A stretch of DNA of 64,000 bases from the NCBI GenBank assembly GCA_022448365.1, contig JAKVCS010000001.1, forward strand, positions 248,001 to 312,000, given 5' to 3'. Under the pieces are notes generated by a model. That model did not search any database and was not told the DNA's origin. It saw nothing but the letters and a program-made list of their open reading frames with translations. The position numbers were made by a program, and so were the translations under genes. Position 1 is the stretch's first letter. Each line of letters starts with the position of its first letter. Shown here one piece after another: positions 54,410 through 63,997 of the stretch. The stretch comes from Saccharospirillaceae bacterium. Lineage in GTDB: Bacteria > Pseudomonadota > Gammaproteobacteria > Pseudomonadales > Oceanobacteraceae.

Positions 54410-57036
54410 CAAACCAAACTCTTACTAACCACTTCGTATACGTCTTTCGACAAGTCCTTCTGGCCAATAATACGCTGCAGCTGAGCCTGCATTTGTTGTC
54501 CTTGGGAAGGAATTAAACGCTTCCACTTTGTGAGAGGCGCCAGTAAACGCGATGCAATTTGCGGGTTGGATGCGTTCAGACGAATCACCGCATCCGCCAA
54601 CAACTGATAGCCTCGACCGTCCTCAGCATGAAAATGACAAAGCGCCTGGTTGGCAAATGCCCCAATCACAGAACGCACCTTGTTTGGATTGCGCCAGTCA
54701 AAGGCGTCATGCGCCAGCAGTGATTCGATAAAGTCTGCTGTGCCAAGCTTGCTTGATCCCGCCTGAACCGACAACCACTGGTTAATCACCAAGACATCGT
54801 CTTTCCATTGTTGATAGAAACGGTTCAGGTAATCAGTCGCTAAACCAGAATCGGCACCGTTGATCAGAGTCACCAATGCTGACATCTGATCAGTCATGTT
54901 ATCTGCTTGCTGGTACTGCCGCTCAGCGCTGGTCACTCCATCCTCTGAAACCAGTGATAAGTAGCTCAGTGCCAGATTTTTCAACGCCCTGGCCGACATT
55001 TGCTGTGGTTCAGGCGCGTAAGGGAAATCAGATTCCATCCGTGTGTAGACTGCAGAAAATTCCGACTGCAAGGATTCCGCGATGACTTGGCGTACTTGCT
55101 GGCGCGCTTTATAAATCGCTTGCGGATCAATTTTGGCTGAGAACTCTGCAATGTAAGCTTCCGAAGGCAAAGTCAGCAGATAAGCTACCATTGCTGGGTC
55201 CAATGATTCGTCTTTCAGCAGGGATGCCAAAGCCTTTCGGGCTGGCTCATCGAGGACAAACGATGCATTCATTGCATCATTTATCCAGCCAAGCATCAGT
55301 CGTTGACCCGCATCCCAACGATTAAAACCATCACCATCATGCTCTAACAGGAACAATAACTCATCACGACTCTGATCAAATTCCACTTTAACCGGCGCGG
55401 AAAAATCGCGGAATAGCGACAGCACCGGACGCTCAGGCAAATGGTTAAACACAAATGTCTGAGTCGCCTCCGTCAGGTGTAACACCTGACTGCTGGCTGT
55501 CCACGCGGAAGCTGGCTCAACATGAACCGCCATATCACGTCCGTGACGATCCAGCAGGCCCATTTGCACTGGAATCCACATCGGTTGCTTATCAGTTTGT
55601 CCCGGGGTATCCGGGCATTGCTGTGTCAATGTCAGAGTTAATGCCTGTGAGACATCATCGTATTCACTCCTCACCTGCACAACGGGTGTACCCGCCTGCT
55701 TGTACCAGCGTTTGAACAGGGTCAGATCGCAACCATTTGCGTCTTCCATAGCTTGGGTAAAATCGTAAATAGTCACGGCCTGACCGTCATGGCGCTCAAA
55801 GTATAAATCTGAGCCTTTGCGGAAACCTGCCTCGCCAAGAATCTTGCGCTGCATTCCAACCACCTCAGCGCCTTTTTCGTAGATAGTGACGGTATAAAAG
55901 TTGGATATTTCGATAAAGGAATCCGGTTGCACCGGATGTGCCATCGGCCCTGCATCTTCAGCAAACTGCACGGTACGCATGATACGCGCGTCTTCAATGC
56001 GCTTTACCGTGGCAGAGTTCATATCCGCCGAGAAGGAGGCATCGCGGAAAACCGTAAAGCCTTCTTTCAGACTGAGCTGGAACCAATCTCGACAGGTAAC
56101 CCGGTTACCCGACCAGTTGTGAAAATACTCATGGGCAACAATGGCTTCTATTCGTTGATAGGCCGCATCGGTTGCGGTAGCCGGATTCGCCAGCACACAG
56201 GAGGAATTAAAAATATTTAATCCTTTGTTCTCCATGGCGCCCATATTAAAATCATCGACCGCAACGATCATGAATATGTCCAGATCGTATTCCCGCCCAT
56301 AAGTGTCTTCATCCCACTTCATTGAACGTTTTAAGGCATCCAGGGCGTAGTCGGTTTTATCGACATTCTGAGGCTCGACAAAAATCTTCAACGCCACGTC
56401 ACGACCACTCATGGTGACAAAACGATCTTCTTTCACCTGCAAATCTCCGGCGACCAGAGCAAACAGGTAAGCCGGTTTTTTATGAGGATCATTCCAGCTG
56501 ACTTTTTTCAGGCCGCCCGGCAGATTTTCCTCATTTATCAGGTTACCGTTAGACAGCAATACCGGATGTTGCTCGGCGTTGGCGATAATGTGGGTCGTGA
56601 ATACCGACATCACGTCTGGTCGGTCGAGGTAATAGGTAATGCGCCTGAAGCCTTCTGCTTCACACTGGGTACAGTACATAGAACCCGACTGGTAAAGACC
56701 CTCCAGTGCTGTGTTTTTATCCGGATAAATCCGGGTTTTGATGGTCAGTTCATGTCCTGAAGACAGCTGATGAAGCGTCAGACTCTCTTCATCAAGATCG
56801 TATTGGTGCGATTCAAGCGCCAAGCCATCAACTGCGACGGAGATTAATTCAAGCTGCTGGCCGTCCAAACGCAGCGATCCGTCCCCATCTACCTGAGCGT
56901 TGCGTACAACATGCAAGTTCGCCGTTACCAGCGTATATTCCGCCTGCAATTCAAATGTCAGATCCGTTTGCTCAATCCAGTAACCAGGTTGCTGGTAGTC
57001 CTTTAAATAAATGGCATTAGGTTGTGCGTCGCGCAT
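54409..57036 (-). CDS. pepN: aminopeptidase N
   Basis: An 875-residue zinc M1 aminopeptidase, close to the 870 residues of E. coli PepN, cleaving N-terminal residues from peptides in the cytosol. Start at the ATG at 57036, with GAGGC five bases upstream; 21 upstream codons are unlikely. The substrate-binding 'GAMENKGLN' precedes the zinc site 'AHEYFHNWSGNRVTCRDWF' near residue 300, with the third ligand Glu in 'LSLKEGFTVFRD'. The C-terminal helical domain is complete. It is the last gene of a block running from nadK to pepN; the gene upstream (DUF2797) ends 34 bases before this start. Confidence 0.96.
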   Translation of the reverse strand: MRDAQPNAIYLKDYQQPGYWIEQTDLTFELQAEYTLVTANLHVVRNAQVDGDGSLRLDGQQLELISVAVDGLALESHQYDLDEESLTLHQLSSGHELTIKTRIYPDKNTALEGLYQSGSMYCTQCEAEGFRRITYYLDRPDVMSVFTTHIIANAEQHPVLLSNGNLINEENLPGGLKKVSWNDPHKKPAYLFALVAGDLQVKEDRFVTMSGRDVALKIFVEPQNVDKTDYALDALKRSMKWDEDTYGREYDLDIFMIVAVDDFNMGAMENKGLNIFNSSCVLANPATATDAAYQRIEAIVAHEYFHNWSGNRVTCRDWFQLSLKEGFTVFRDASFSADMNSATVKRIEDARIMRTVQFAEDAGPMAHPVQPDSFIEISNFYTVTIYEKGAEVVGMQRKILGEAGFRKGSDLYFERHDGQAVTIYDFTQAMEDANGCDLTLFKRWYKQAGTPVVQVRSEYDDVSQALTLTLTQQCPDTPGQTDKQPMWIPVQMGLLDRHGRDMAVHVEPASAWTASSQVLHLTEATQTFVFNHLPERPVLSLFRDFSAPVKVEFDQSRDELLFLLEHDGDGFNRWDAGQRLMLGWINDAMNASFVLDEPARKALASLLKDESLDPAMVAYLLTLPSEAYIAEFSAKIDPQAIYKARQQVRQVIAESLQSEFSAVYTRMESDFPYAPEPQQMSARALKNLALSYLSLVSEDGVTSAERQYQQADNMTDQMSALVTLINGADSGLATDYLNRFYQQWKDDVLVINQWLSVQAGSSKLGTADFIESLLAHDAFDWRNPNKVRSVIGAFANQALCHFHAEDGRGYQLLADAVIRLNASNPQIASRLLAPLTKWKRLIPSQGQQMQAQLQRIIGQKDLSKDVYEVVSKSLV

Positions 57037-57070
57037 AGTCGCCTCTGATGAATGACCATAAACAATAACG

Positions 57071-57922
57071 TTAGTCGTTAACCTTAACGGTAACGGCATA
57101 GGATGTGAATTTACGAATATTAATCACACCACTGTCTAAGATGAGGTATTGCCCTTTCACGCCCATCAGCGTGCCCTCAACCAACGGATTTTTATCAAAA
57201 TTAAAACTACTCACCTTAGTTGGAAACTGCTGGACCGGAAAATCAAATGAATAAGGTTCAGCATCGTACAACAACTCAATATCGCCCGGTGCTTGCGCCG
57301 CAATAATCGAGTTCAGATCGAGTGAAAACAGGTCAAACAAACGATCACGTTCAGCTTCCAAATCAACCGGATCTGCGTTGCCCTTAAGCATTGCCCGCCA
57401 ATTGGTTTTGTCAGCGATATCCTGGCGCAGGCAATCTTCGATCAATCCCGATTGGCGCCGGGTTGCAACGCGAGCAATCGGTAACGCCTGGGTCGCTCCC
57501 TGATCCAACCAACGAACCGGAACCTGAGTCGCACGAGTGATCCCCACCTTGATACCGGATGAATTGGCCAGATAAACGACATGCTCGTTAAAGCAAACCT
57601 TTTGAGCCCATTCAGGCTCACGACAAGTACCCAGATGAAAGTGACACTTTTCAGGACTCATCATGCAGGAATCACATTGCGCCAGCTTGCTGAAACACGG
57701 GTAGCAGTAACCCTGTCCAAAGCTCTTTTTGCTTTTACGTCCGCAATGACAACAATGGATATCTCCCTGATACTCGATTGTCAGTTTCTTACCGATCAGG
57801 GGTAACAGCGGAATTGGCTGGTTATCTACCAGCAATTCATAATGAACGATGTCGCTGTCTTGATGATTTGCAGCAACCGCTCGTGCAGCCATCTTTTGCA
57901 GATGGCCGGAAAACTCACTCAT
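57071..57922 (-). CDS. DUF2797 zinc-ribbon-like protein
   Basis: A 283-residue cytosolic protein of family DUF2797. A Cys-rich section (about 58-110) contains 'CCHCGRKSKKSFGQGYC', 'CFSKLAQCDSCMMSPEKC' and a further 'CREPEW', and probably binds zinc. The central part includes 'VYLANSSGIKVGITRATQVPVRWLDQGATQA', resembling a GIY-YIG-like core. The family function is unknown; a nucleic-acid role is suggested by the zinc ribbon and the GIY-YIG-like strand. It follows the YeaC gene by 13 bases and precedes pepN. Confidence 0.88.
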   Translation of the reverse strand: MSEFSGHLQKMAARAVAANHQDSDIVHYELLVDNQPIPLLPLIGKKLTIEYQGDIHCCHCGRKSKKSFGQGYCYPCFSKLAQCDSCMMSPEKCHFHLGTCREPEWAQKVCFNEHVVYLANSSGIKVGITRATQVPVRWLDQGATQALPIARVATRRQSGLIEDCLRQDIADKTNWRAMLKGNADPVDLEAERDRLFDLFSLDLNSIIAAQAPGDIELLYDAEPYSFDFPVQQFPTKVSSFNFDKNPLVEGTLMGVKGQYLILDSGVINIRKFTSYAVTVKVND

Positions 57923-57935
57923 GTCAGTCCCCAGA

Positions 57936-58184
57936 TTACTGCAGGGTCAGGGTCTGAATATCATCATCACCGGTGGATGACTTGCAACCGTCTGCAACAT
58001 AACCCACACGCTGTTCAACAGGCACATCGTGACTACGTTCGTAATGCAGAATGGCTTCCATGCACAACTCGCGCTGCCCTTCTTTCAGTTTAATACCGTT
58101 AGGCCAGCGACCCGTCGCCACGGCATTTTTGAGGTTTTCATAGACTTCTGGGGTCAGGGATTGAATCAGTTGATCAAGCGTCAT
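57936..58184 (-). CDS. YeaC-like DUF1315 protein
   Basis: An 82-residue protein from the ATG at 58184 ('MTLDQLIQSLTPEVYENL'), matching E. coli YeaC and family DUF1315: conserved 'LTPEVYENLKNAVATGRWPNG', 'EGQRELCMEAILHYE'. An upstream GTG at 58205 would add seven residues. The function is unknown; the protein is soluble. It sits between the rhomboid gene and DUF2797 in the conserved block. Confidence 0.88.
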   Translation of the reverse strand: MTLDQLIQSLTPEVYENLKNAVATGRWPNGIKLKEGQRELCMEAILHYERSHDVPVEQRVGYVADGCKSSTGDDDIQTLTLQ

Positions 58185-58241
58185 GTCATTCTCATCAATT
58201 ATCACGGGGTCCGGTTGATCACCGGTTTTTGTTAATTCAGA

Positions 58242-59099
58242 TTACTGAGCAGGAGGCTCAGGCACGATTCGGCGTGCTGGCCACAGCTGGGACAATAATA
58301 ACCCACAAATCAGGCCACCAAAATGGGCGCCGTGGGCAGTACCGGACAAACCCGGTACCACAGTGTCGCCCAGCAAGGTCAGCAGTAACCAGGCAATCAT
58401 CACCGTCAGTAATACCGGTGGTACCTGATATCCAAGCCTGAATCGGTGTTCACGGCTGGCAACCCAGGCCAGCATGCCCAGCGTCACACCAGAGGCACCA
58501 CCAAAACCCGGACCGCCGTACCACCACTGCGCCGCATTGCCCATTACCCCACAGAGCAGAACGATCAACAGCATTGCGGCTTTGCCATCGATGACTTCAA
58601 TGCGACGTGCCAGAACCCACCACCAGACCATATTCATAAGGATATGCAGAAGAGAAAAGTGCAATAAGGTAGGCCGCCACAACTGCCAAAGCCCTATTTC
58701 AACATAAGCATTCAGACTGAATCTGTGTTCCGGCCACAATGCCTGCCCCAGCATCACCCAGGCGTTCCAGTCCGTACTGATGTGCATCCAGGCGAATACG
58801 GAGGCAAACAACGGGATGAATAAAAACGCCAGTGGAGCCTCACTGATTTTTAGCACCCAACTGCCGTTGTGACTTTCGCTAATCAGGTCAGCTTCGTCCA
58901 ACTGCCCTTGCTGCCATTCTTCAAGCCAGGTCTGAACCTGCGCCATATCGCGGTCATCAGCCAGATACAGGCACTGTTTACCTTCCTGAGTAATCACCCG
59001 ATGAGTAATTTTGTTTGCCCATAAACGCCCGGTCAGTGGTGACAAATCCACATCTGGCTCAGCCACCAGAGCTAACATGGGTTCGATCTCAGTCTTCAC
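58242..59099 (-). CDS. glpG: rhomboid protease GlpG
   Basis: A 285-residue intramembrane serine protease with a soluble N-terminal domain (about 1-95) and six membrane helices, as in E. coli GlpG. The catalytic Ser is in 'GASGVTLGMLAW' near residue 201 and the catalytic His in 'HGAHFGGLICGLLLS' near 258; 'HILMNMVWWW' provides the HxxxN of the oxyanion region. It cleaves transmembrane helices of unidentified substrates. It directly adjoins the phosphoesterase gene upstream (stop and start abut) and precedes the YeaC gene. Confidence 0.93.
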   Translation of the reverse strand: MKTEIEPMLALVAEPDVDLSPLTGRLWANKITHRVITQEGKQCLYLADDRDMAQVQTWLEEWQQGQLDEADLISESHNGSWVLKISEAPLAFLFIPLFASVFAWMHISTDWNAWVMLGQALWPEHRFSLNAYVEIGLWQLWRPTLLHFSLLHILMNMVWWWVLARRIEVIDGKAAMLLIVLLCGVMGNAAQWWYGGPGFGGASGVTLGMLAWVASREHRFRLGYQVPPVLLTVMIAWLLLTLLGDTVVPGLSGTAHGAHFGGLICGLLLSQLWPARRIVPEPPAQ

Positions 59100-60059
59100 T
59101 CAGCGCTCACTCTTTTCAACACGAACCCAGGCAAACTTCCCGGGCTGCAAGTGGTGCTCATTATCCATACGGTATGCAACAAGACGGCCGTATTTCACCG
59201 CACTGTAATCCAGGCAGGCGATGTTTTTTTCTATCGGAGCCGGGATGCCCCACATCCAATAGTGACCAATAAATAAAGGTTTTTCCTGAGGGCCGTAATA
59301 CAGCAGCTGTTCTTTTTCTTCAGCCGATAATAGCGCATGCTGCAGGTCGTCCGGCAAAGGGTCTGGCTGAAAAATCACATCGCGGTAGCGCTGTGGCGAA
59401 TCCGCCCAGAACTTGGTGCGGAAAAACTGACGCACCATGCCGTCTTTCGCCGTCATTGATCGACCATCCGGTAATTTCAGCGACGTACCGCGCAAGGTAC
59501 GATCAAGAAACCGATAAATGAAGGAATCCGTTTGTACGGATTCTTCCAGCAAGCCTTTATGCAGCCGGTTCCCTCCGTATTGAGCAATGAATTCATCAAT
59601 CATCGCCTGATCCCAGCAAGCATGAACCACCCGAAAATGTTCGAATTCCTGAAACAGTGGTAGCTCGACAAACCAGTCAAGAAAGTCATTAAAATCGTGC
59701 GGATGATTAGCAAACTGCTCCATCGTCTGCTCAACGATAAAATCGTTTCTTTTAGTGTGTGGTCGCAAGAACGGCTGACGCATCCCCGCGGGCGCCTCAG
59801 TGCAATAGGTGACCACGTTGTATTCGTGATTGCCCATAACGATCTCGGCATGGCCTGCGTCCACCATATCGCGCACGATATGGCAGGCCATACGTATGTG
59901 CGGGCCGCGATCAACAATATCCCCTAAAAACACTACCTTGCGTTTAGGGTGCTGATACACACCGTTCTTTTTACTGTAACCCATTTGTTCCAGCAAACTG
60001 ACCAGCGTCTTACCACAACCGTGAATATCCCCGATTAAATCGTATCCCTGGCGCATCAT
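59100..60059 (-). CDS. calcineurin-like metallophosphoesterase
   Basis: A 319-residue phosphoesterase starting at the ATG at 60059, which overlaps the nadK stop as TAATG and has GGGGG upstream (60056 is an alternative). The metal-site motifs 'GDIHGCGKTL', 'GDIVDRGP', 'GNHEYNV' and a C-terminal 'GHYWMWG' (GHxx) are complete. It is the PrpE/ApaH-like group that acts on diadenosine polyphosphates or phosphoproteins; the substrate is unknown. It is coupled to nadK and directly followed by glpG. Confidence 0.9.
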   Translation of the reverse strand: MMRQGYDLIGDIHGCGKTLVSLLEQMGYSKKNGVYQHPKRKVVFLGDIVDRGPHIRMACHIVRDMVDAGHAEIVMGNHEYNVVTYCTEAPAGMRQPFLRPHTKRNDFIVEQTMEQFANHPHDFNDFLDWFVELPLFQEFEHFRVVHACWDQAMIDEFIAQYGGNRLHKGLLEESVQTDSFIYRFLDRTLRGTSLKLPDGRSMTAKDGMVRQFFRTKFWADSPQRYRDVIFQPDPLPDDLQHALLSAEEKEQLLYYGPQEKPLFIGHYWMWGIPAPIEKNIACLDYSAVKYGRLVAYRMDNEHHLQPGKFAWVRVEKSER

Positions 60060-60943
60060 TAGTCCCCCAGGTTGCTGGCCCATCCTAGCTTGGTTCGGCA
60101 AATCTCATAGAAGTTATGACCTTGCGGATGAATCAGCTTCAGCTTATGGGCTTTCTTGCGGATAGTAATCGCATCACCAGGCGCACAGGGTATATGGTTC
60201 TGGCCATCGCAACTTACCGTTGGATAAATATCCTGCTCAGCACTAACAACAATTTTAATTTCACTTTTACCGTCGACCACAATCGGGCGGCTGGACAGGG
60301 TATGAGGAAACATTGGCACCAACACCAGAGCATCGAGACGAGGATGCATGATCGGGCCGCCACCTGACAACGAATACGCAGTGGAACCGGTTGGCGTCGA
60401 TACAATCAGGCCATCAGAACGCAAGCTGTAGACAAACTGGCCTTCGATGTACAGATCAAAGGCGATCATCCGCGCCGATTTTCCCGGATGCAGTACCACA
60501 TCATTTAATGCCGCTGCAGACCCAATCGGATTTCCATCACGCTTCACTTCGGCATCGAGCAAGAAGCGACGTTCCTCTTTGTAGTGTCCATCGAGTACAT
60601 CCTGTACCGCGTCCAGCATGGTTTCATCTGGGCTGATATCTGTGAGGAAACCCAAACGACCTCGGTTAATGCCAAGAACCGGGGTATTAAATTTCGCCAA
60701 TGCGCGAGCAGCTCCCAGCAAGCTGCCATCACCACCCACCACGATCACCAAATCGCAAATTTCGCCAAGAATACTGACCTTTGACGTTTGCATCCCATGG
60801 CCCGGCATCACTTCTGCGATACGATCTTCGAGGATCACGTGATAGCCCTCTTCCATCAAGTACTGCTTCAGTCTCTTGATGGTCTCAATCACTTTTTTAC
60901 TATTGAGGCGACCTATAATGCCAATATTGCGGAACTCTTCCAT
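60059..60943 (-). CDS. nadK: NAD kinase
   Basis: Phosphorylates NAD+ to NADP+ using ATP. The 294-residue length is standard. The 'VVGGDGSLLGAARALAKF' motif (GGDG near residue 70), 'NDVVLHPGKSARMI', 'STPTGSTAYSLSGGGPI' and 'CDGQNHIPCAPGDAI' are all present. It is the first gene of a probable operon that continues through phosphoesterase, glpG, YeaC, DUF2797 and pepN; from memory, this order also occurs in Pseudomonas. It is divergent from DUF1853. Confidence 0.97.
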   Translation of the reverse strand: MEEFRNIGIIGRLNSKKVIETIKRLKQYLMEEGYHVILEDRIAEVMPGHGMQTSKVSILGEICDLVIVVGGDGSLLGAARALAKFNTPVLGINRGRLGFLTDISPDETMLDAVQDVLDGHYKEERRFLLDAEVKRDGNPIGSAAALNDVVLHPGKSARMIAFDLYIEGQFVYSLRSDGLIVSTPTGSTAYSLSGGGPIMHPRLDALVLVPMFPHTLSSRPIVVDGKSEIKIVVSAEQDIYPTVSCDGQNHIPCAPGDAITIRKKAHKLKLIHPQGHNFYEICRTKLGWASNLGD

Positions 60944-61029
60944 CTGCTGTTAACTCGTCGAATTCGGATGCATGGGGTATAACTGCGGGTTATACCACAG
61001 CCGCTTGTAAAACGCTTTCAGGAGTCTTT

Positions 61030-61911
61030 GTGTTTTTCCCCCCGCTTGACCCCAATCATCCCTATTTTGCGCTACCCAGCCAACACCAACGCGACCTGAT
61101 CTGGAGCTTGCTTGGTCCGGCATTGCTGGACTGCCCATGGTCTCCAGCGACATCCGAGTTGCTATCGGAGGCCAATACATGGCAGCAATGGATTACTGAA
61201 ATAGCTGGGGCACCGGATTATCGCAGCCCGAGACTTGGGCTGATGTTCGAGCAAATATGGCATCAATACCTGGAGTTATGCGGCCATCGCTGGCAGGCGA
61301 ATCTGCAGATACAACAACAGAAGAAGACGGTGGGTGAATTTGATTTGCTGGTTGAGAACCAGGACTCCGAACCGCAACAGTGGCACCTGGAATTGGCGTT
61401 AAAGTTTTACCTTGGTTTTAATCACGACTGGATTGGGCCCAATCGTCGTGACTATTTAGCAGATAAGATCCGTCATACCGTTGATAGGCAGTTGCAATTA
61501 TCGAGAAACCCGGCGGCACATGAGCAACTTAGGCACAACAACTGGCACTCACTGCAACCACAAGCATTGATGCGCGGTTGTTTATTTCATCCCGCTGACG
61601 AGAGCATAACAGCCACCTTACCCGAAGAGGTTAACGCCAGACACTGGCGTGGTTACTGGATACACCAGTCGAGTGCTCAGCGTTATCTTCCGCAGGGACA
61701 TTGGTATTTGTTGTCAAAACCGCAATGGATCAGTCCTGCCCGGGTTGATTTCAGTGTCGACAAAAAAACACTGCTTCGTCATAAAGACCTTCATTTTCAA
61801 CACATGGACACCGCTCTCTGTGCCGTCCAGGTAAAACGAAATACTGCCGGGTTCTGGTGTGAACAACAACGCTGGCTGATCATGCCGGATCAGTGGCCGC
61901 AGCCTGGATAA
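61030..61911 (+). CDS. DUF1853 family protein
   Basis: A 293-residue cytosolic protein of family DUF1853, starting at GTG 61030 with GGAG five bases upstream. Typical elements are 'YRSPRLGLMFEQIWHQYLEL', 'KKTVGEFDLLVEN', 'WHLELALKFYLGF' and 'GPNRRDYLADKI'; this resembles a PD-(D/E)XK nuclease-like core (Glu/Asp in 'GEFDLL', Glu-x-Leu-x-Lys in 'ELALK'). Nuclease activity is inferred and undemonstrated as far as I know. It is divergent from nadK and convergent with the PLP enzyme gene, whose end is four bases away. Confidence 0.88.
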   Translation: MFFPPLDPNHPYFALPSQHQRDLIWSLLGPALLDCPWSPATSELLSEANTWQQWITEIAGAPDYRSPRLGLMFEQIWHQYLELCGHRWQANLQIQQQKKTVGEFDLLVENQDSEPQQWHLELALKFYLGFNHDWIGPNRRDYLADKIRHTVDRQLQLSRNPAAHEQLRHNNWHSLQPQALMRGCLFHPADESITATLPEEVNARHWRGYWIHQSSAQRYLPQGHWYLLSKPQWISPARVDFSVDKKTLLRHKDLHFQHMDTALCAVQVKRNTAGFWCEQQRWLIMPDQWPQPG

Positions 61912-61915
61912 AACA

Positions 61916-62779
61916 TCAAAGAAAGTAACCTCGTCGCCCCTGCAGACCACCAGAGTGAATCAACAGCACTCGCTGATCAATGAGCGCCTGCCGCTCGCGC
62001 TCCTTCAGATAAGCGTAAACCAACTTAGCGGTGTATACCGGGTCAAGCGGCAGGCCTGATACATCGAATTCCCGAATCATCTCATGCAACTGCTTATTAG
62101 TGCGGGCAAAACCTCCAAAATGATAATCATCAAGTAATTTCCAGTTATTCCCGGTCATCATCTGCTGCCACGCTGCTTGTCGTTCACCATGATCCGCCAC
62201 CACATTAACACCGACAACCCGACAGGTTGATTGTTGCTGCTGCAACGCGTTGGCGAGACCTAGCGCAGTCGTGCCGGTACCAACGGCAAGCCACACCTGA
62301 TCAAACTCCTGGCAATAGGGAGCCAATAATTGACATCCTTTCAGCCCCTCGGGGCCAGCGCCGCCCTCCTCAATCACATATGCCTGAAATTCATCGGCCA
62401 ACTGCTGCCGATAATCAGCCTGATAACGCTGGGCGTAGCGCTTTTTATCGGCAAATACCAACTGCATACCGTATGACTGACAATCCTGTAACGTTTCCGT
62501 GAGAGGAAGATGCTTATAACCACGAACAATGCCTATGGTTTCAAGACTAAGGCGTTTCCCAACGGCAGCAAGGGCATGAAGGTGATTCGAAAAAGGGCCG
62601 CCAAAGCTGACGATACGAGTTACATTTAGCGCTTGGGCACGTTCGATGTGACCAAGCAGCTTATACGCTTTATTGCCCGAAATGACCGGATCAAGGCGAT
62701 CCAGGCGCAGGACCCTTGCCTGATTACAACCCGGTAAGGGCTCTACAGGCAGTTTTTTTTGCAATAGCTGGCGTAACAC
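61916..62779 (-). CDS. PLP-dependent ACC deaminase/D-cysteine desulfhydrase family enzyme
   Basis: A 287-residue fold-type II PLP enzyme starting at GTG 62779. The PLP lysine is in 'SGNKAYKLLG' (Lys near 37), 'GGPFSNHLHALAAVG' supplies the substrate loop, 'GTGTTALGLANAL' the phosphate-binding loop, and 'IHSGGLQGRRGY' the C-terminal cofactor contact. It is either 1-aminocyclopropane-1-carboxylate deaminase or D-cysteine desulfhydrase-like. The length is shorter than the roughly 330-340 residues of characterised members, and which substrate it uses cannot be told. It is 18 bases downstream of the coiled-coil protein gene on the same strand. Confidence 0.9.
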   Translation of the reverse strand: MLRQLLQKKLPVEPLPGCNQARVLRLDRLDPVISGNKAYKLLGHIERAQALNVTRIVSFGGPFSNHLHALAAVGKRLSLETIGIVRGYKHLPLTETLQDCQSYGMQLVFADKKRYAQRYQADYRQQLADEFQAYVIEEGGAGPEGLKGCQLLAPYCQEFDQVWLAVGTGTTALGLANALQQQQSTCRVVGVNVVADHGERQAAWQQMMTGNNWKLLDDYHFGGFARTNKQLHEMIREFDVSGLPLDPVYTAKLVYAYLKERERQALIDQRVLLIHSGGLQGRRGYFL

Positions 62780-62797
62780 AACACTTCCGCGAGACAG

Positions 62798-63997
62798 TTA
62801 GCCAACAAGATTAGCTCTTTTATGAAGTTTACAAAAGGCACTGAGACGGTATTCGAAATCGCGCGGTTGCTCGACTCTGGGAATTTCTGCCTGACACTGC
62901 TGACATCGTGGGTCGTCGTAATGATCCAGCCAGTTGCGATATTCCTCTTCACCAACAAAGCACTTTTGCGCCGCATAGGCAATTGGGTTGTCCGCATACA
63001 ACTTCATGTTATCGGGTGTGATCGTGAGATGCCCGGCGCCGGGATGAAATGCAACCAACACTGCATCAAGGCCTCCGATACGACTGACGAAGCGATCAAT
63101 ACTTTGCTCTTCAAGGTTTTCGACCTGCTGCTGCAAACGCAGCATCTGGTCATTATCTGCTCCGCTCTCCGCTGCCGGTGCTGAACAGGCGTCAACACCA
63201 GTGTCAGTTGTCGAATTGTGTAAAGCCAGCTCCAACTCAGATTTCAACTGCTCGATCTGTTGCTCCAGATCCGCGACTTGCTGACAATGAAGCTGCCGTA
63301 ATTGCTCCACATCGTCATGATGACCATGCGCCATCGAAGCCTGAGTCTGGCGGTTGAGCTTTTCGTTCATTCCGCGCTGGCGCTCGATCTCGTGCTGCAA
63401 TTGCGCCAACTGATTGCGGTAGGCTTCCACTTCATTACGCAATGTTCGCTTGAGTTCTTCAACTTCTGGATCAGTGTGCTTTTGCGCCAGTAATGAACTC
63501 GCTGACGTACCACTGACACGTTCCACCGCGGATACAGGATCAACCGTTTTCTCAGCCGATTGGGCGGTTGTTGCACCGGCCGCCAGGCGATTATCCCGCA
63601 ATGCTTTACGGATCGCCATGAAGTCAGACGTCACAGGTTCCCAGAGTGAATCAGCATGCCAGGAGATAGAGCACTGCGTCTGACAAGCGAGCTTAATCCG
63701 ACCCGCACCCATATTCGGGCCACGACCAGCGCTGTCAGCAAGGCGTCGCAACGGCATGTACCAATCACTTACCGGCACTCCCACTTCACTGCTGTCGCGT
63801 TGCAACGGAATTTCAAACAGTACGATAGCTTCTGCACAACGGTGATTCCCGATCTGGACATAAGCAGCCAATAGTTTATCACTGGCAATACTGGCTAGGG
63901 ATGACTGACGACGCACACGCTGTTCAAAATCTGCGAGCCAATAACTGGCGACTACGTCATGCTGATGCAGGATAAATACAGCTTCCTGAAGACTCAT
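62798..63997 (-). CDS. coiled-coil protein of unknown function reaching the window edge
   Basis: A protein of 399 residues if the ATG at 63997 is the start; only three bases of sequence lie beyond it, so a longer form cannot be excluded. The N-terminal part (about 1-130) is a compact domain ('VFILHQHDVVASYWLADFEQ') of unrecognised type. Residues about 185-305 are a Gln/Glu/Leu-rich coiled coil, followed by a C-terminal domain with 'NPIAYAAQKCFVGEEEYRNWLDHYDDPRCQQCQ' in which CxxC and two further Cys/His could bind zinc. I recognise no family. It precedes the PLP enzyme gene. Confidence 0.7.
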   Translation of the reverse strand: MSLQEAVFILHQHDVVASYWLADFEQRVRRQSSLASIASDKLLAAYVQIGNHRCAEAIVLFEIPLQRDSSEVGVPVSDWYMPLRRLADSAGRGPNMGAGRIKLACQTQCSISWHADSLWEPVTSDFMAIRKALRDNRLAAGATTAQSAEKTVDPVSAVERVSGTSASSLLAQKHTDPEVEELKRTLRNEVEAYRNQLAQLQHEIERQRGMNEKLNRQTQASMAHGHHDDVEQLRQLHCQQVADLEQQIEQLKSELELALHNSTTDTGVDACSAPAAESGADNDQMLRLQQQVENLEEQSIDRFVSRIGGLDAVLVAFHPGAGHLTITPDNMKLYADNPIAYAAQKCFVGEEEYRNWLDHYDDPRCQQCQAEIPRVEQPRDFEYRLSAFCKLHKRANLVG

